A DNA stretch of 64,000 bases, from assembly GCF_030817275.1 (NCBI RefSeq), contig NZ_JAUSZD010000002.1, forward strand, positions 186,001-250,000. The letters run 5' to 3'. Each line of letters starts with the position of its first letter. Positions within the stretch are counted from its first letter, which is position 1. A program made the translations under genes and the position numbers. Shown one piece after another: positions 40,631 through 49,808 of this stretch. Source of the DNA: Paenibacillus sp. V4I7. Its GTDB lineage: Bacteria > Bacillota > Bacilli > Paenibacillales > NBRC-103111. The notes beneath the pieces were generated by a model. The model did no database searches. It was not told the origin of the DNA and saw only the letters and a list, made by a program, of their open reading frames with translations.

Positions 40631-42991
40631 TTGAATAAGAAAATAATTAAAACATTAGATTATCAGAAGATTTTACATAAACTAGCTCATCATGCATCAA
40701 CTTCGCTTGGTAAGGATGCCGTGGAAAAGCTTGAGCCTAAAGGTGATTTTGAACTCGTCAAGCTTCGGCTGCAAGCAACCGATGAGGCTGTTAATGTAGA
40801 ACGATTGAAAGGGAATGCCCCTTTTGGTGGGATTCGTGATATTAGATCTTCCTTGCACCGGGTTAGAATTGGCGGGATGTTAAACCCTACGGAGCTGCTT
40901 GATATTTCGACGACGATGTTCGGTACACGCAGGTTAAAGCGATTTGTTCTCGCGGTTCACGAAGAATACGCGATTCCGATGCTCAAAGGGCAGGTTGAAT
41001 TACTCATAGAAAATAAGCCATTAGAGGATAAAATTAATAGCTGTATTGATGAAAATGCTGTTGTTGTTGACGGTGCGAGCCCTGAACTGGGACGTGTGCG
41101 AAGTGAACTGCGCACAGGTGAAGGAAGAGTCCGCGAGAGGTTAGAACAAATGCTTCGCAATTCATCTGTTCAGAAAATGTTACAGGACGTATTGATCACT
41201 ATTCGTAACGACCGTTTTGTAATCCCCGTTAAATCGGAATATCGATCCAGCTTTGGCGGAATGATTCATGATCAGTCAGCATCGGGTGCGACGCTATATA
41301 TTGAGCCAGATGCTATTGTTCAATTAAATAACAAAATTCGTGAGTTAAAGTTTAAGGAAGAAGTTGAGATTGAGAAGATTTTACGCGCACTTACTGAGCT
41401 TGTTGCCGAACAAGTGGATTTGCTTGTGCTGGATGTTGATCAATTGGCTGAGCTTGATTTTACTTTTGCTAAAGCTGGTCTAGCTAGGGAACTGAAAGCA
41501 ACAATGCCTAGATTAAATGATCGAGGCTTTATTAAAATAAAGCGAGGCCGGCATCCGCTTATCGCGGCTGATTCCGTTGTACCGCTTGATTTGGAGTTGG
41601 GCAATGATTTCTCACAAATCATTGTGACGGGGCCTAATACAGGTGGTAAAACAGTTTCCCTCAAAACAGTAGGACTCCTTAGCTTAATGGCAATGTCAGG
41701 GTTGTTTGTACCAGCTGAGGAAGGCAGTCAGTTATGTGTTTTCGATGCAATTTATGCGGATATTGGCGATGAGCAGAGCATCGAGCAGAATTTAAGTACG
41801 TTTTCGAGTCATATGACGAATATTATAAGTATTTTGAGGGATATGACACCAAAAAGTTTGGTTTTGCTTGATGAACTTGGAGCAGGTACCGATCCTGCTG
41901 AAGGTTCTGCTTTAGCGATCTCCATTTTGGATTATATTCATCAAATTGGTTGCCGAATCATTGCAACGACACACTATTCGGAGTTAAAGGCTTATGCCTA
42001 TCAAAAGCAAGGCACCATTAATGCAAGTATGGAATTTGATATACAAACACTAAGTCCGACTTACCGCTTATTAGTAGGTGTTCCTGGTCGAAGTAATGCG
42101 TTTGCTATTGCAGAGCGTCTTGGCTTAGCAAAGCGCATTATTGAGCATGCACGAACACAGGTTGGCGAGGAGGATAAGCGCGTCGAATCAATGATCGCGT
42201 CGCTTGAGGAGAACCGCCTAATTGCAGAAGCTGAGCGCCAAAGTGCTGAAAGGATGCGTCGAGAGGCGGAAGAGATGCGCCTAACGTTAGAGACTCAGCA
42301 GGCCAAGTTCGACGAGCAGCGCGATAAGCTGCTCGAGAAGGCCGAGCGCGACGCGCGTGAGGCTGTCGCCAAGGCGCGCCGCGAGGCAGATGAAATCATC
42401 GCCGAGCTGCGGCGCATGGCGCAGGAGGAAGCCGGTGGGGTCAAGGATCACCGGTTGGTAGAAGCGAAGCGCCGCCTTGATCAGGCGGCGCCGGAGCTGC
42501 GCGAAAAGCAAGTTCGCGCGGCGAAGAAGCGGCCAGAGAGAATTGAGGCCGGGGATGAAGTGCGTGTCGTGACCCTGGGTCAGAAGGGTCACGTCGTAGA
42601 AATTGTTAGCGCCACAGAAGCAACGGTGCAGTTGGGAATTATGAAGATGAAGGTCGATTTGTCGAATCTCGAAAAGATCGGCAGCACAGCTCAGAAAAAG
42701 CCAGCTCATCAGGTGGCTACAACGGTCAAAAGAACACGAGATGATAACATTCGGATGGAACTGGATATGCGCGGTCTCAATATGGAGGATGCCTTGATTG
42801 AGGCTGATCGATTCCTGGATGAATCTTTCTTGGGCAATTTGGGTCAAGTGTACTTAATTCATGGTAAAGGAACAGGTGTGCTGCGTACTGGCATGCAGGA
42901 ATACTTGCGCCGTCATAAGCATGTGAAGAGCTACCGCATGGGGAATTATAATGAAGGCGGAGCAGGAGTTACAATCGTCGAATTGAAATAA
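40631..42991 (+). CDS. mutS2: Endonuclease MutS2
   Basis: About 786 residues, the normal length. MutS-like core with Walker A GPNTGGKTVSLKT (about 333-345), signature STFSSHM and Walker B LVLLDELGAGTDP; a coiled-coil linker (about 515-620) and a C-terminal Smr nuclease domain (ELDMRGLNMEDA; HGKGTGVLR). It binds branched DNA, suppresses recombination and, in B. subtilis, helps rescue collided ribosomes. Start TTG 40631 has AGAGG 9 bases upstream. The coiled-coil linker is encoded by unusually GC-rich DNA (about 42280-42560), unlike the flanks. Confidence 0.97.
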   Translation: MNKKIIKTLDYQKILHKLAHHASTSLGKDAVEKLEPKGDFELVKLRLQATDEAVNVERLKGNAPFGGIRDIRSSLHRVRIGGMLNPTELLDISTTMFGTRRLKRFVLAVHEEYAIPMLKGQVELLIENKPLEDKINSCIDENAVVVDGASPELGRVRSELRTGEGRVRERLEQMLRNSSVQKMLQDVLITIRNDRFVIPVKSEYRSSFGGMIHDQSASGATLYIEPDAIVQLNNKIRELKFKEEVEIEKILRALTELVAEQVDLLVLDVDQLAELDFTFAKAGLARELKATMPRLNDRGFIKIKRGRHPLIAADSVVPLDLELGNDFSQIIVTGPNTGGKTVSLKTVGLLSLMAMSGLFVPAEEGSQLCVFDAIYADIGDEQSIEQNLSTFSSHMTNIISILRDMTPKSLVLLDELGAGTDPAEGSALAISILDYIHQIGCRIIATTHYSELKAYAYQKQGTINASMEFDIQTLSPTYRLLVGVPGRSNAFAIAERLGLAKRIIEHARTQVGEEDKRVESMIASLEENRLIAEAERQSAERMRREAEEMRLTLETQQAKFDEQRDKLLEKAERDAREAVAKARREADEIIAELRRMAQEEAGGVKDHRLVEAKRRLDQAAPELREKQVRAAKKRPERIEAGDEVRVVTLGQKGHVVEIVSATEATVQLGIMKMKVDLSNLEKIGSTAQKKPAHQVATTVKRTRDDNIRMELDMRGLNMEDALIEADRFLDESFLGNLGQVYLIHGKGTGVLRTGMQEYLRRHKHVKSYRMGNYNEGGAGVTIVELK

Positions 42992-43132
42992 CTTTTTAAA
43001 TTTTTCATCTTTTTGAAACTCATTCTATGGGACTGCGTATGAATATGTGTAAGCACCGGTGATTAAAAAATTAGCATTCGCAATACACAAATTTTAAAAT
43101 ACATGTTTATAAACCTTAGGAGGAATTCAAAG

Positions 43133-43813
43133 ATGGGAATTTTTAAAAGACTTCGCGATATGACAATGGCTTCGGTAAATGACTTGCTGGACAAAGCAGA
43201 AGATCCTATTAAGATGTTAAATCAGTTTCTTCGTGATATGGAAGAAGATATCATGGAAGCTGAGGCTGCAGTAGCTAAGCAGATCGCAATTGAGAAGAAA
43301 TTCAAGCTTCAGTTTGAAGAATCCGAAGAGATGGTTACTAAACGTACTGAGCAAGCTATGAAAGCTCTTGAATCAGGCAATGAAGACCTGGCTCGCCGCG
43401 CGTTGGAAGACAAGAAAGAGCACCAAGGACGTTACGATGAATTGAAACGCCAATATGATCTTGCGAAAACGAATGCTGACCAACTTCGCAGTCAATTGAC
43501 CGAAATGAAAGACGAGTTCAACAAAATGAAGAACAAGAAGGATTTGTTGATTGCTCGTGCTGAAACAGCAAAAGCTCAAAAACAAATCAACCAAGCGATG
43601 TCTGGTTTTGGTACAGACAATGCAGCTAAAGGTTTTGACCGTATGAGCGAGAAAGTGCTTCAAATGGAAGCTGAAGCGCAAGCAAGCGGTGAAATCCGTG
43701 CTAAAAACCGCAGCTTAGATGATGAGCTTGACAAACTTGGTGGAAGCAGCAGCGGAATTGATGACGAATTAGCGGCTATGAGAGCAAAGCTTGCTGAAAA
43801 AAAACAATCCTAA
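43133..43813 (+). CDS. pspA: PspA/IM30 (Vipp1) family membrane-stress protein
   Basis: About 226 residues, nearly all helical: MGIFKRLRDMTMASVNDLLDKAEDPIKMLNQFLRDME is the amphipathic membrane-binding start, followed by the long coiled hairpin. PspA proteins form ESCRT-III-like rods on damaged membranes. ATG 43133 has AGGAGG 9 bases upstream. It is followed by a DUF350 membrane protein, as in several PspA operons, but a terminator lies between them. Confidence 0.95.
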   Translation: MGIFKRLRDMTMASVNDLLDKAEDPIKMLNQFLRDMEEDIMEAEAAVAKQIAIEKKFKLQFEESEEMVTKRTEQAMKALESGNEDLARRALEDKKEHQGRYDELKRQYDLAKTNADQLRSQLTEMKDEFNKMKNKKDLLIARAETAKAQKQINQAMSGFGTDNAAKGFDRMSEKVLQMEAEAQASGEIRAKNRSLDDELDKLGGSSSGIDDELAAMRAKLAEKKQS

Positions 43814-43835
43814 TGTTATACTAATAGTACCTGCT

Positions 43836-43862
43836 AGAGACTGAGTCAAACTCAGTCTCTTC
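43836..43862 (+). terminator. Rho-independent terminator after pspA
   Basis: GAGACTGAGT-CAA-ACTCAGTCTC, perfectly paired, followed by TTCTATCTTT. Confidence 0.75.
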
Positions 43863-43892
43863 TATCTTTCGTGAAGGAAGGCAGGAGACGAT

Positions 43893-44312
43893 ATGAATGA
43901 AGAGGTGGATGTATTGCTAAGTAACCCGTATTTATCGACGCTTGCCTTTTTTGCAGTTGCTGTGATCGCGCTTGTTGTATTTCTAACGATTTTTGAAATG
44001 GTCACCAAATATGATGACTGGGCTGAGATCAAAAAAGGCAACTTATCTGTAGCGATGGCAACAGGCGGGAAGATTTTTGGGATTTGTAATCTGTTCCGAT
44101 TCGCTATCCTCAACAATGACACGATGATTAATTCCCTCATCTGGGCAGGGTACGGATTCTTACTATTGCTGGTTGCCTATTTCATTTTTGAATTCTTGAC
44201 ACCTTATTTCAAAATCGATGAAGAAATCAAAAAAGATAATCGCGCTGTAGGTTTCTTGTCCTTGACGCTGTCTGTCTCTCTTTCCTACGTGGTCGGAGCT
44301 TGTGTAACTTAG
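43893..44312 (+). CDS. DUF350 family membrane protein
   Basis: 139 residues, four membrane segments (about 14-34, 50-70, 78-98 and 110-135). LTIFEMVTKYDDWAEIKKGNLSVAMATGGKIFGI is the characteristic DUF350 stretch. The function is unknown; genes of this family often accompany PspA (YjfL in E. coli). GAAGG precedes the ATG. Confidence 0.9.
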   Translation: MNEEVDVLLSNPYLSTLAFFAVAVIALVVFLTIFEMVTKYDDWAEIKKGNLSVAMATGGKIFGICNLFRFAILNNDTMINSLIWAGYGFLLLLVAYFIFEFLTPYFKIDEEIKKDNRAVGFLSLTLSVSLSYVVGACVT

Positions 44313-44341
44313 AATCATACATAATCTTGGAGGCTTGAACA

Positions 44342-44425
44342 ATGAAATACCTGTGGGGCACTTTGTTTGCCATCGCGTTTGTATTTATGGCGGCAGGGGT
44401 TTATTATTTATTGAAATATGCATGA
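44342..44425 (+). CDS. 27-residue single-pass membrane microprotein
   Basis: ATG with GGAGG 9 bases upstream, 27 codons ending TGA. The product starts MKYLWGTLFAIAFVF, continues as one hydrophobic helix and ends in a Lys-Tyr-Ala tail: a small membrane helix with basic ends. It lies 29 bases after the DUF350 gene and 25 bases before the zinc-ribbon gene, with tight spacing typical of an operon. I do not recognise a family. Confidence 0.65.
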   Translation: MKYLWGTLFAIAFVFMAAGVYYLLKYA

Positions 44426-44450
44426 ATGCATTAGGTTGGAGGATTACGTA

Positions 44451-44952
44451 ATGAGTACCAATGAAGAAATAGTTTGTCCATGGTGCCAAACAGAAATCGT
44501 TTTGGGATCCGGAGATTGGACCAGAGGACGAATGTCCACACTGTTTTAATGAACTGAACGATTATAGGAGCATTGATTTAAAGGTAAAACAAACAGGTCA
44601 ACCGCTCCGCTTTGATGAACAAGAATATGCCGATTCGGATGAAGATTTATCATTGGCTTGGGATGATTCGGATGAACCTCTTGATAAATACGGAGAAAAA
44701 GTTCAGCATATTACGGACGAACAAGAAGAGGCACCCGAATGCTCTAGCTGTCATGAGCTGATGTTGTTTGCAGGTACCGAGGTCACGAGTGGCACTTCTT
44801 TCACGCCAGTTATTCCCAAAACGTTAGGAAGTGCTTTCCTAACAGGTCCCTTTACTTCGAATGTCTTTGTGTGCCCATCTTGCTTTAAGGTGGAGAAAAT
44901 CTTATCTGATACAGATCGACTGCTCATGGTGGAACGTATTAAATCGGAGTAG
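44451..44952 (+). pseudogene. Zinc-ribbon protein gene with a single-base frameshift
   Basis: From ATG 44451 (GGAGG upstream) the frame reads MSTNEEIVCPWCQTEIV and then runs off to a stop at 44550. Removing one T from TTTT at 44500-44503 restores IVWDPEIGPEDECPHCF and an open frame of about 166 residues to TAG at 44952. The repaired protein has two Cys-x2-Cys pairs at the N-terminus (CPWC, CPHC), an acidic middle (DSDEDLSLAWDDSDEP) and two more at the end (CSSC, CPSC). The function is unknown. The shift may be a real mutation, programmed slippage or a sequencing error. Confidence 0.8.
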
Positions 44953-44957
44953 CGGTG

Positions 44958-44988
44958 AAACCGAGTCCTTTATGGATTCGGTTTTTTT
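44958..44988 (+). terminator. Rho-independent terminator
   Basis: AAACCGAGTCC pairs with GGATTCGGTTT (one mismatch-type G-T), followed by TTTTTTA. Confidence 0.8.
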
Positions 44989-45070
44989 ATATGTCCTGCC
45001 TCATATTTTTACTCGATTGGGGAAGCTTAACAAGAGCTATTTCGATCTGTGGGGAAAGGTGAGGAGGAGT

Positions 45071-46384
45071 ATGCAAAAGGATCAGAGTAAGTCGTTTGTT
45101 AAACAAGGTAGTGCAAAGGAAGGCACTAAAACCAATTATTTTGAAGACCGTGGAAGTGGAGCCGTCGAAGTCAAGAGTTCACAGAAAAAAGGCAGGCTTG
45201 ATGCTCAGGCGATTCTTTTACTGATCGTTCATTCGTTATTTGGCAGTGCAAATGCCTTGTCGGGAACTTTCGTTGGTGTGTATTTGTGGAAGGCCAAAAA
45301 TGACTACGCTTTAATCGGTTGGTTTACGTTAACCACGCATTTGACAATGGCGGTTACCTTCTGGTTAGCAGGGAAATGGGTAAAGGAACACAATAAAATG
45401 AACTGCTTACGGCTCGGTGTAGCATTTTCCGCGGGCTTTTATATGCTGGTATTATGGCTTGGAGCAAGCAGCATTCACTATTTTGTTTGGTTAGGAATGG
45501 TTCAGGGAATTTCAGCTGGGTTATTCTGGGTTGCTTTTAATGTTGTTTATTTTGAAGTGACGGACCCCGATAATCGAGATAGGTTCAATGGCTGGGTTGG
45601 GCTATTGGGTTCAGGCGCAGGCATAGTCGCACCATGGATATCCGGTTTACTCATCGTGAGTTTGGGAGATGGTGCTGGGTATCGATTAATCTTTTCCATC
45701 TCGTTAGGTATCTTTTTGCTAGGCGTGGTTATCAGTTTCTTTTTGAAAAAAAGAAAAGTACAAGGTACTTACGAATGGTTGTTTCCCTTTCGTTGTTTAA
45801 GGCAAGCTGAAACACCTTGGAAGCGCGTATGCTTAGCCTTGGTATTTCAAGGAGTTCGAGAAGGTGTCTTTGGTTTCATGATTGGACTTCTCGTCTATAT
45901 ATCCACATCAAGTGAAGCGAGCTTAGGGAGTTTCGTATTGATTACTTCTGCGGTATCCTTAGTGAGTTTCTGGGCGGTGGGACGATTTATAAAGCCACGT
46001 TTTCGTAAAATCAGTATGCTGATTGGTGCAACTATGATCGTAGCCGTTATTATTCCTTTTTTCTGGAAAATGGGGTATAGCACTTTACTTATTTTCGGCA
46101 TAGGAGCTTCGCTCTTCTTTCCGATGTATTCGGTACCTATGGTGTCGGCAGTATTCGATCTTATTGGTTCAAATGAAGCCAGTGCTAAGCAGCGGGAGGA
46201 GTACATTGTACTTCGTGAGCTTTCCCTCAATATGGGGCGTGTGTGCGGTGTGCTCTTATTCATTTGTGTCATTTCGTGGAGTAAGGCGCCGCTTGTGATA
46301 AATGTACTGCTATTGCTCATTGGCAGCTCATCGTTGGTCAGTTGGTACTTTATGAGGAAGCAGTTAACGGTAATAAGAACTTGA
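45071..46384 (+). CDS. Major facilitator superfamily transporter
   Basis: About 437 residues, 12 predicted membrane segments after a polar N-terminal tail of about 40 residues. Features: VHSLFGSANALSGTFVGVYLWKA in helix 1, EVTDPDNRDRFNGWVGLLGSGAGIVAPWISG (a motif-A-like loop and helix 5). It belongs to the MFS group often called YfkF/YitZ-like or permease of unknown substrate. ATG 45071 is preferred with AAAGGTGAGG upstream; the open frame reaches back to 44861 inside the previous gene. Confidence 0.87.
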   Translation: MQKDQSKSFVKQGSAKEGTKTNYFEDRGSGAVEVKSSQKKGRLDAQAILLLIVHSLFGSANALSGTFVGVYLWKAKNDYALIGWFTLTTHLTMAVTFWLAGKWVKEHNKMNCLRLGVAFSAGFYMLVLWLGASSIHYFVWLGMVQGISAGLFWVAFNVVYFEVTDPDNRDRFNGWVGLLGSGAGIVAPWISGLLIVSLGDGAGYRLIFSISLGIFLLGVVISFFLKKRKVQGTYEWLFPFRCLRQAETPWKRVCLALVFQGVREGVFGFMIGLLVYISTSSEASLGSFVLITSAVSLVSFWAVGRFIKPRFRKISMLIGATMIVAVIIPFFWKMGYSTLLIFGIGASLFFPMYSVPMVSAVFDLIGSNEASAKQREEYIVLRELSLNMGRVCGVLLFICVISWSKAPLVINVLLLLIGSSSLVSWYFMRKQLTVIRT

Positions 46385-46452
46385 CATCTTTCGCGCTTCC
46401 CGATAAAAATGTGGGTATAGATTGTTTTATTGGGAAGAGGAGGGGGTAACCC

Positions 46453-47379
46453 TTGACACATAAAAAAATGGTGAATAGCATCACAGAGCTGATTGGTGAT
46501 ACACCGGCCGTGCGGATTAACCGATTGGTAGGTCCGAATGATGCGGAGCTCTACGTGAAGCTTGAATACTTTAATCCAAGCGGCAGTGTAAAAGACCGCG
46601 CTGCGTTTAATTTAATCGAACAGGCGGAGAAAGATGGACTGCTTCGTCCTGGCGCTACGATTATCGAGCCGACTAGCGGTAATACTGGCATTGGACTTGC
46701 CATGAATGCGGCTGCCAGAGGCTACAAGGCCATTCTAATCATGCCGGACAACATGACCAAAGAACGGATTACACTGCTCAAGGCCTATGGCGCAGAGGTC
46801 GTACTCACTCCCGCCGCGCTGCGGATGCCGGGTGCGATTGAGAAAGCCAAGGAACTGCGGGATCAGATACCTGGCAGTTATATCCCGCAGCAGTTCGAGA
46901 ATCCGGCGAATCCAAGTATTCATCGGACGACAACAGCTCCGGAAATTCTGGAGCAAATGGATGGGCGTCTGGATGCTTTCGTAGCAACTTCAGGCACGGG
47001 AGGAACGATCACTGGAACGGGCGAGGTGCTTCGGGAGAAGCTGCCGGATATCCAGATCTATGTGGTGGAGCCGAAGGGTTCACCGGTTCTGTCGGGAGGA
47101 AGTCCAGGTCCGCATAAACTCGTTGGTACGAGTCCAGGCTTCGTACCGGCTATTCTGAACACAAACGTGTACGATGAGATCGTGCAGGTAACTGACGAAG
47201 ATGCGATTCGAACCATGAAAGATCTGGCCAGCAAGGAAGGCATACTTGTAGGACCTTCGGCCGGAGCCTCGGTGTGGACAGGTATACAGGTAGCTAGTAA
47301 GCTAGGAGCGGGCAAGAGAGTGCTCTGTATTGCACCGGATACAGGCGAAAGATATTTGAGTATGGACATTTTTGATTGA
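46453..47379 (+). CDS. cysK: Cysteine synthase A (O-acetylserine sulfhydrylase)
   Basis: 308 residues, the normal length. PLP Lys in NPSGSVKDRAAFNLI (near residue 44), the Asn-loop PTSGNTGIGLAM (about 74-85), the GTGGTITG phosphate cradle (about 178-185) and VGPSAGA towards the end. It makes cysteine from O-acetylserine and sulfide. Start TTG 46453 with GGAGGGGG 7-8 bases upstream. It stands alone between an MFS gene and a terminator. Confidence 0.95.
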   Translation: MTHKKMVNSITELIGDTPAVRINRLVGPNDAELYVKLEYFNPSGSVKDRAAFNLIEQAEKDGLLRPGATIIEPTSGNTGIGLAMNAAARGYKAILIMPDNMTKERITLLKAYGAEVVLTPAALRMPGAIEKAKELRDQIPGSYIPQQFENPANPSIHRTTTAPEILEQMDGRLDAFVATSGTGGTITGTGEVLREKLPDIQIYVVEPKGSPVLSGGSPGPHKLVGTSPGFVPAILNTNVYDEIVQVTDEDAIRTMKDLASKEGILVGPSAGASVWTGIQVASKLGAGKRVLCIAPDTGERYLSMDIFD

Positions 47380-47408
47380 TTCATGAATAAGTTAGCACAT
47401 ATAAAATC

Positions 47409-47447
47409 GGCCCACCGGATCCAAATGATTCGGGTGGGCCATTCTTC
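47409..47447 (+). terminator. Rho-independent terminator after cysK
   Basis: GGCCCACCGGATC pairs with GATTCGGGTGGGCC, followed by ATTCTT. Confidence 0.75.
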
Positions 47448-47546
47448 ATTGTTTTATTAAAAAATAATGAAAGTATGTTGAATAAAAATGCAAAATTGAG
47501 TATAATTATAAGTGTGATAAGGTTTGAAATGAAGGGTGGAAATACT

Positions 47547-47843
47547 GTGAAACTAGCCTATATTAATGCGCTTCCTGAAGAAGGTCAATTCCAGGAATTT
47601 ATACAGACATATACAGAAGAATGCATAACATTTGGAACTCAAGCGATTGTGAATTGGAACGATTTCCAATCGGAGCACGTTATCTCAGTTTATGATGAGA
47701 ATAAGCTTGTCGGAATCGGTTGTATGGCGGGAGAATGTCATGTCCATGTGCGTCCAACGTATGAGCATCGTGAAATTGAAAGCATGATGAACAAATTGCT
47801 GCAATCCGAATCGAAGGTTAGTTTGGTTCACGGGCAATCCTGA
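47547..47843 (+). CDS. Short GNAT-like protein
   Basis: About 98 residues. YDENKLVGIGCMAGECHVHVRPTYEHREIESMMNKLL parallels the core of GNAT acetyltransferases (strand 4, then the acetyl-CoA loop normally reading R/Q-x-x-G-x-G/A); here the loop is YEHREIES and lacks the glycines, so acetyl-CoA binding is doubtful. It may be a degenerate or non-catalytic family member. GTG 47547 with AAGGGTGG 7 bases upstream is preferred; ATG 47529 is the alternative. Confidence 0.6.
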   Translation: MKLAYINALPEEGQFQEFIQTYTEECITFGTQAIVNWNDFQSEHVISVYDENKLVGIGCMAGECHVHVRPTYEHREIESMMNKLLQSESKVSLVHGQS

Positions 47844-47862
47844 TGATGACTGGTAGGCAGAG

Positions 47863-47893
47863 GGCTACTCGGGAGATCCCGGTGGCCTTTTTC
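47863..47893 (+). terminator. Rho-independent terminator
   Basis: GGCTACTCGGGA and TCCCGGTGGCC pair with two small mismatches around GA, followed by TTTTTC. Confidence 0.65.
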
Positions 47894-48027
47894 TTATTTG
47901 TGGGGCGGAAATTTCGATTATACAAAAATATTCCGCACTAAAACAAGCTCAGTAATTGAATTAGGACAGCAATTCATTGTAAGATTAAAGGATGAACGAA
48001 TCAGATTTCAGAAAGGTAGGTTTAACC

Positions 48028-48519
48028 ATGGATGCTTTGAAGCTTAATATTCTCGAACTACTGAAAGAAGATGCCCGCAGGAGTGCGGACCTGATCGCCA
48101 CAATGCTTGGTACGGCGGAGGCCGAGGTTGCACGAGCGATAAGCGAGATGGAAGCGGATAAGGTCATCGTCAAATACGCAACAGTAGTCAACTGGAGCAA
48201 AGTGGATGACGAAAAGGTTACCGCCCTGATTGAAGTGCAAATTACGCCGGAACGCGGACACGGGTTCGATGCCATCGCGGAACGGATCTATTTATATCCA
48301 GAAGTCAAATCGGTTTATCTCATGTCTGGCGCCTATGATTTGCTTGTCGAAATTGAGGGCAGTTCCCTCAAACAAGTCGCTTCTTTCGTGTCCAATAAGC
48401 TTTCACCGATTGACCGCGTGCTTTCAACAAAGACGAATTTTATATTAAAAAAATACAAACAAGACGGCATTATATTCGAGGATCAGGAAGACGATCACCG
48501 GATGCTCGTTTCGCCGTAA
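48028..48519 (+). CDS. Lrp/AsnC family regulator
   Basis: About 163 residues: N-terminal helix-turn-helix (LKLNILELLKEDARRSADLIATMLG...EVARAISEMEADKVI) and a C-terminal ligand-binding RAM domain (VTALIEVQITPERGHGFDAIAERIYLYPEVKSVYLMSGAYDLLVEIEGSSL). Lrp proteins sense amino acids. ATG 48028 has AAAGGTAGG 7 bases upstream. The aminotransferase gene follows after 15 bases, so the regulator probably controls it according to its amino acid substrate. Confidence 0.93.
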   Translation: MDALKLNILELLKEDARRSADLIATMLGTAEAEVARAISEMEADKVIVKYATVVNWSKVDDEKVTALIEVQITPERGHGFDAIAERIYLYPEVKSVYLMSGAYDLLVEIEGSSLKQVASFVSNKLSPIDRVLSTKTNFILKKYKQDGIIFEDQEDDHRMLVSP

Positions 48520-48534
48520 AGAAGAGGGAACGCC

Positions 48535-49740
48535 ATGATCAAAGATGAGATAACGATCCAGCAGAACAAAGTAAAATCGATGCAGGACTACCTCGCTCCT
48601 GCCGTACGTGAAATGAAGCCTTCAGGTATTCGGAAGTTTTTTGATTTGGTTAGTAACAGCAAGGAAGATATTATTTCTCTTGGTGTAGGGGAACCGGATT
48701 TCTCAACACCTTGGCATGTTCGTGAAGCAGCTGTTCATTCCTTGGAACGCGGTAGAACGAAATACACGCCAAACTCAGGTATTCCTGAGCTTCGTGAAGC
48801 GATTGCCGATTACCTTCATACGTCCTTTAAAGTGAAATATGAGCCATCGAATGAAGTCCTTGTTACGGTTGGCGGCAGTGAAGCGATTGACTTAGCTCTC
48901 CGAGCTTTGATAACGCCGGGCGACGAGATTCTTATACCGGAACCTTGTTATATTTCGTATTCCCCAATCACGAGCATAAGCGGCGGCGTAGCTGTTGGGA
49001 TCGAGACCTTCGCGAAGGACCAGTTCAAGCTGACTGAGAAAGCGCTTCGCGATGCGATTACGCCACGCTCCAAAATATTAATTCTCTGCTATCCTAGCAA
49101 TCCAACAGGCGGTATTATGACCTATGAGGATTGGCTTCCGATAGCCAAAGTCATTGAAGAGAACGATCTTATTGTCATTTCCGATGAAATATATGCAGAG
49201 CTGACTTATGGTCAGAAGCACGTGAGCTTCGCAGCAATTCCTGGCATGAAAGACCGGACAATCTTGGTTAGCGGTTTCTCCAAAGCTTTTGCCATGACAG
49301 GCTGGCGGATGGGATATGCCTGCGGTCACCAGGAGCTGATTTCCGCGATGACCAAAATTCATCAATATACTGTGATGTGCGCACCCGTCATGGGGCAGGT
49401 AGCCGCTCACGAGGCGTTGACGAATGGCTTGGAAGAGAAGGATCGGATGATCGAGTCCTATAACCAGCGCAGACGTCTGATCGTAAAAGGGTTCCGAGAT
49501 ATTGGTCTCGAATGCCATGAGCCGCAAGGCGCTTTCTATGCATTTCCAAGTATTGTTGCTACAGGATTAACATCAGAAGAGTTTGCACAGCGGCTTTTAT
49601 TTGAGTCAAAGGTTGCTGCCGTGCCTGGAGATGTGTTTGGTTTAGGTGGAGAAGGCTTCTTACGTTGTTCATACGCCTATAGTGTTTCTCAACTAAATGA
49701 AGCATTAGAGAGAATTGGGAATTTTATGAGAAAACTGTAA
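48535..49740 (+). CDS. Class I/II aminotransferase (AspC/PatA-like)
   Basis: 401 residues, fold type I PLP enzyme. LGVGEPDFSTP (about 43-53), SNPTGG (about 184-189), SDEIYAELTYG, and the PLP Lys in SGFSKAFAMTGWRMGYA (near residue 243). It transfers the amino group of aspartate, aromatic or branched amino acids; the exact substrate is unknown. The coupled Lrp regulator suggests an amino acid catabolic or balancing role. Confidence 0.94.
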   Translation: MIKDEITIQQNKVKSMQDYLAPAVREMKPSGIRKFFDLVSNSKEDIISLGVGEPDFSTPWHVREAAVHSLERGRTKYTPNSGIPELREAIADYLHTSFKVKYEPSNEVLVTVGGSEAIDLALRALITPGDEILIPEPCYISYSPITSISGGVAVGIETFAKDQFKLTEKALRDAITPRSKILILCYPSNPTGGIMTYEDWLPIAKVIEENDLIVISDEIYAELTYGQKHVSFAAIPGMKDRTILVSGFSKAFAMTGWRMGYACGHQELISAMTKIHQYTVMCAPVMGQVAAHEALTNGLEEKDRMIESYNQRRRLIVKGFRDIGLECHEPQGAFYAFPSIVATGLTSEEFAQRLLFESKVAAVPGDVFGLGGEGFLRCSYAYSVSQLNEALERIGNFMRKL

Positions 49741-49808
49741 TGAATAACGTAAATAAATATGTTCATTATTGATGAAAACTGGTATTCTTATAGTAAGGAG
49801 GGATGAGC

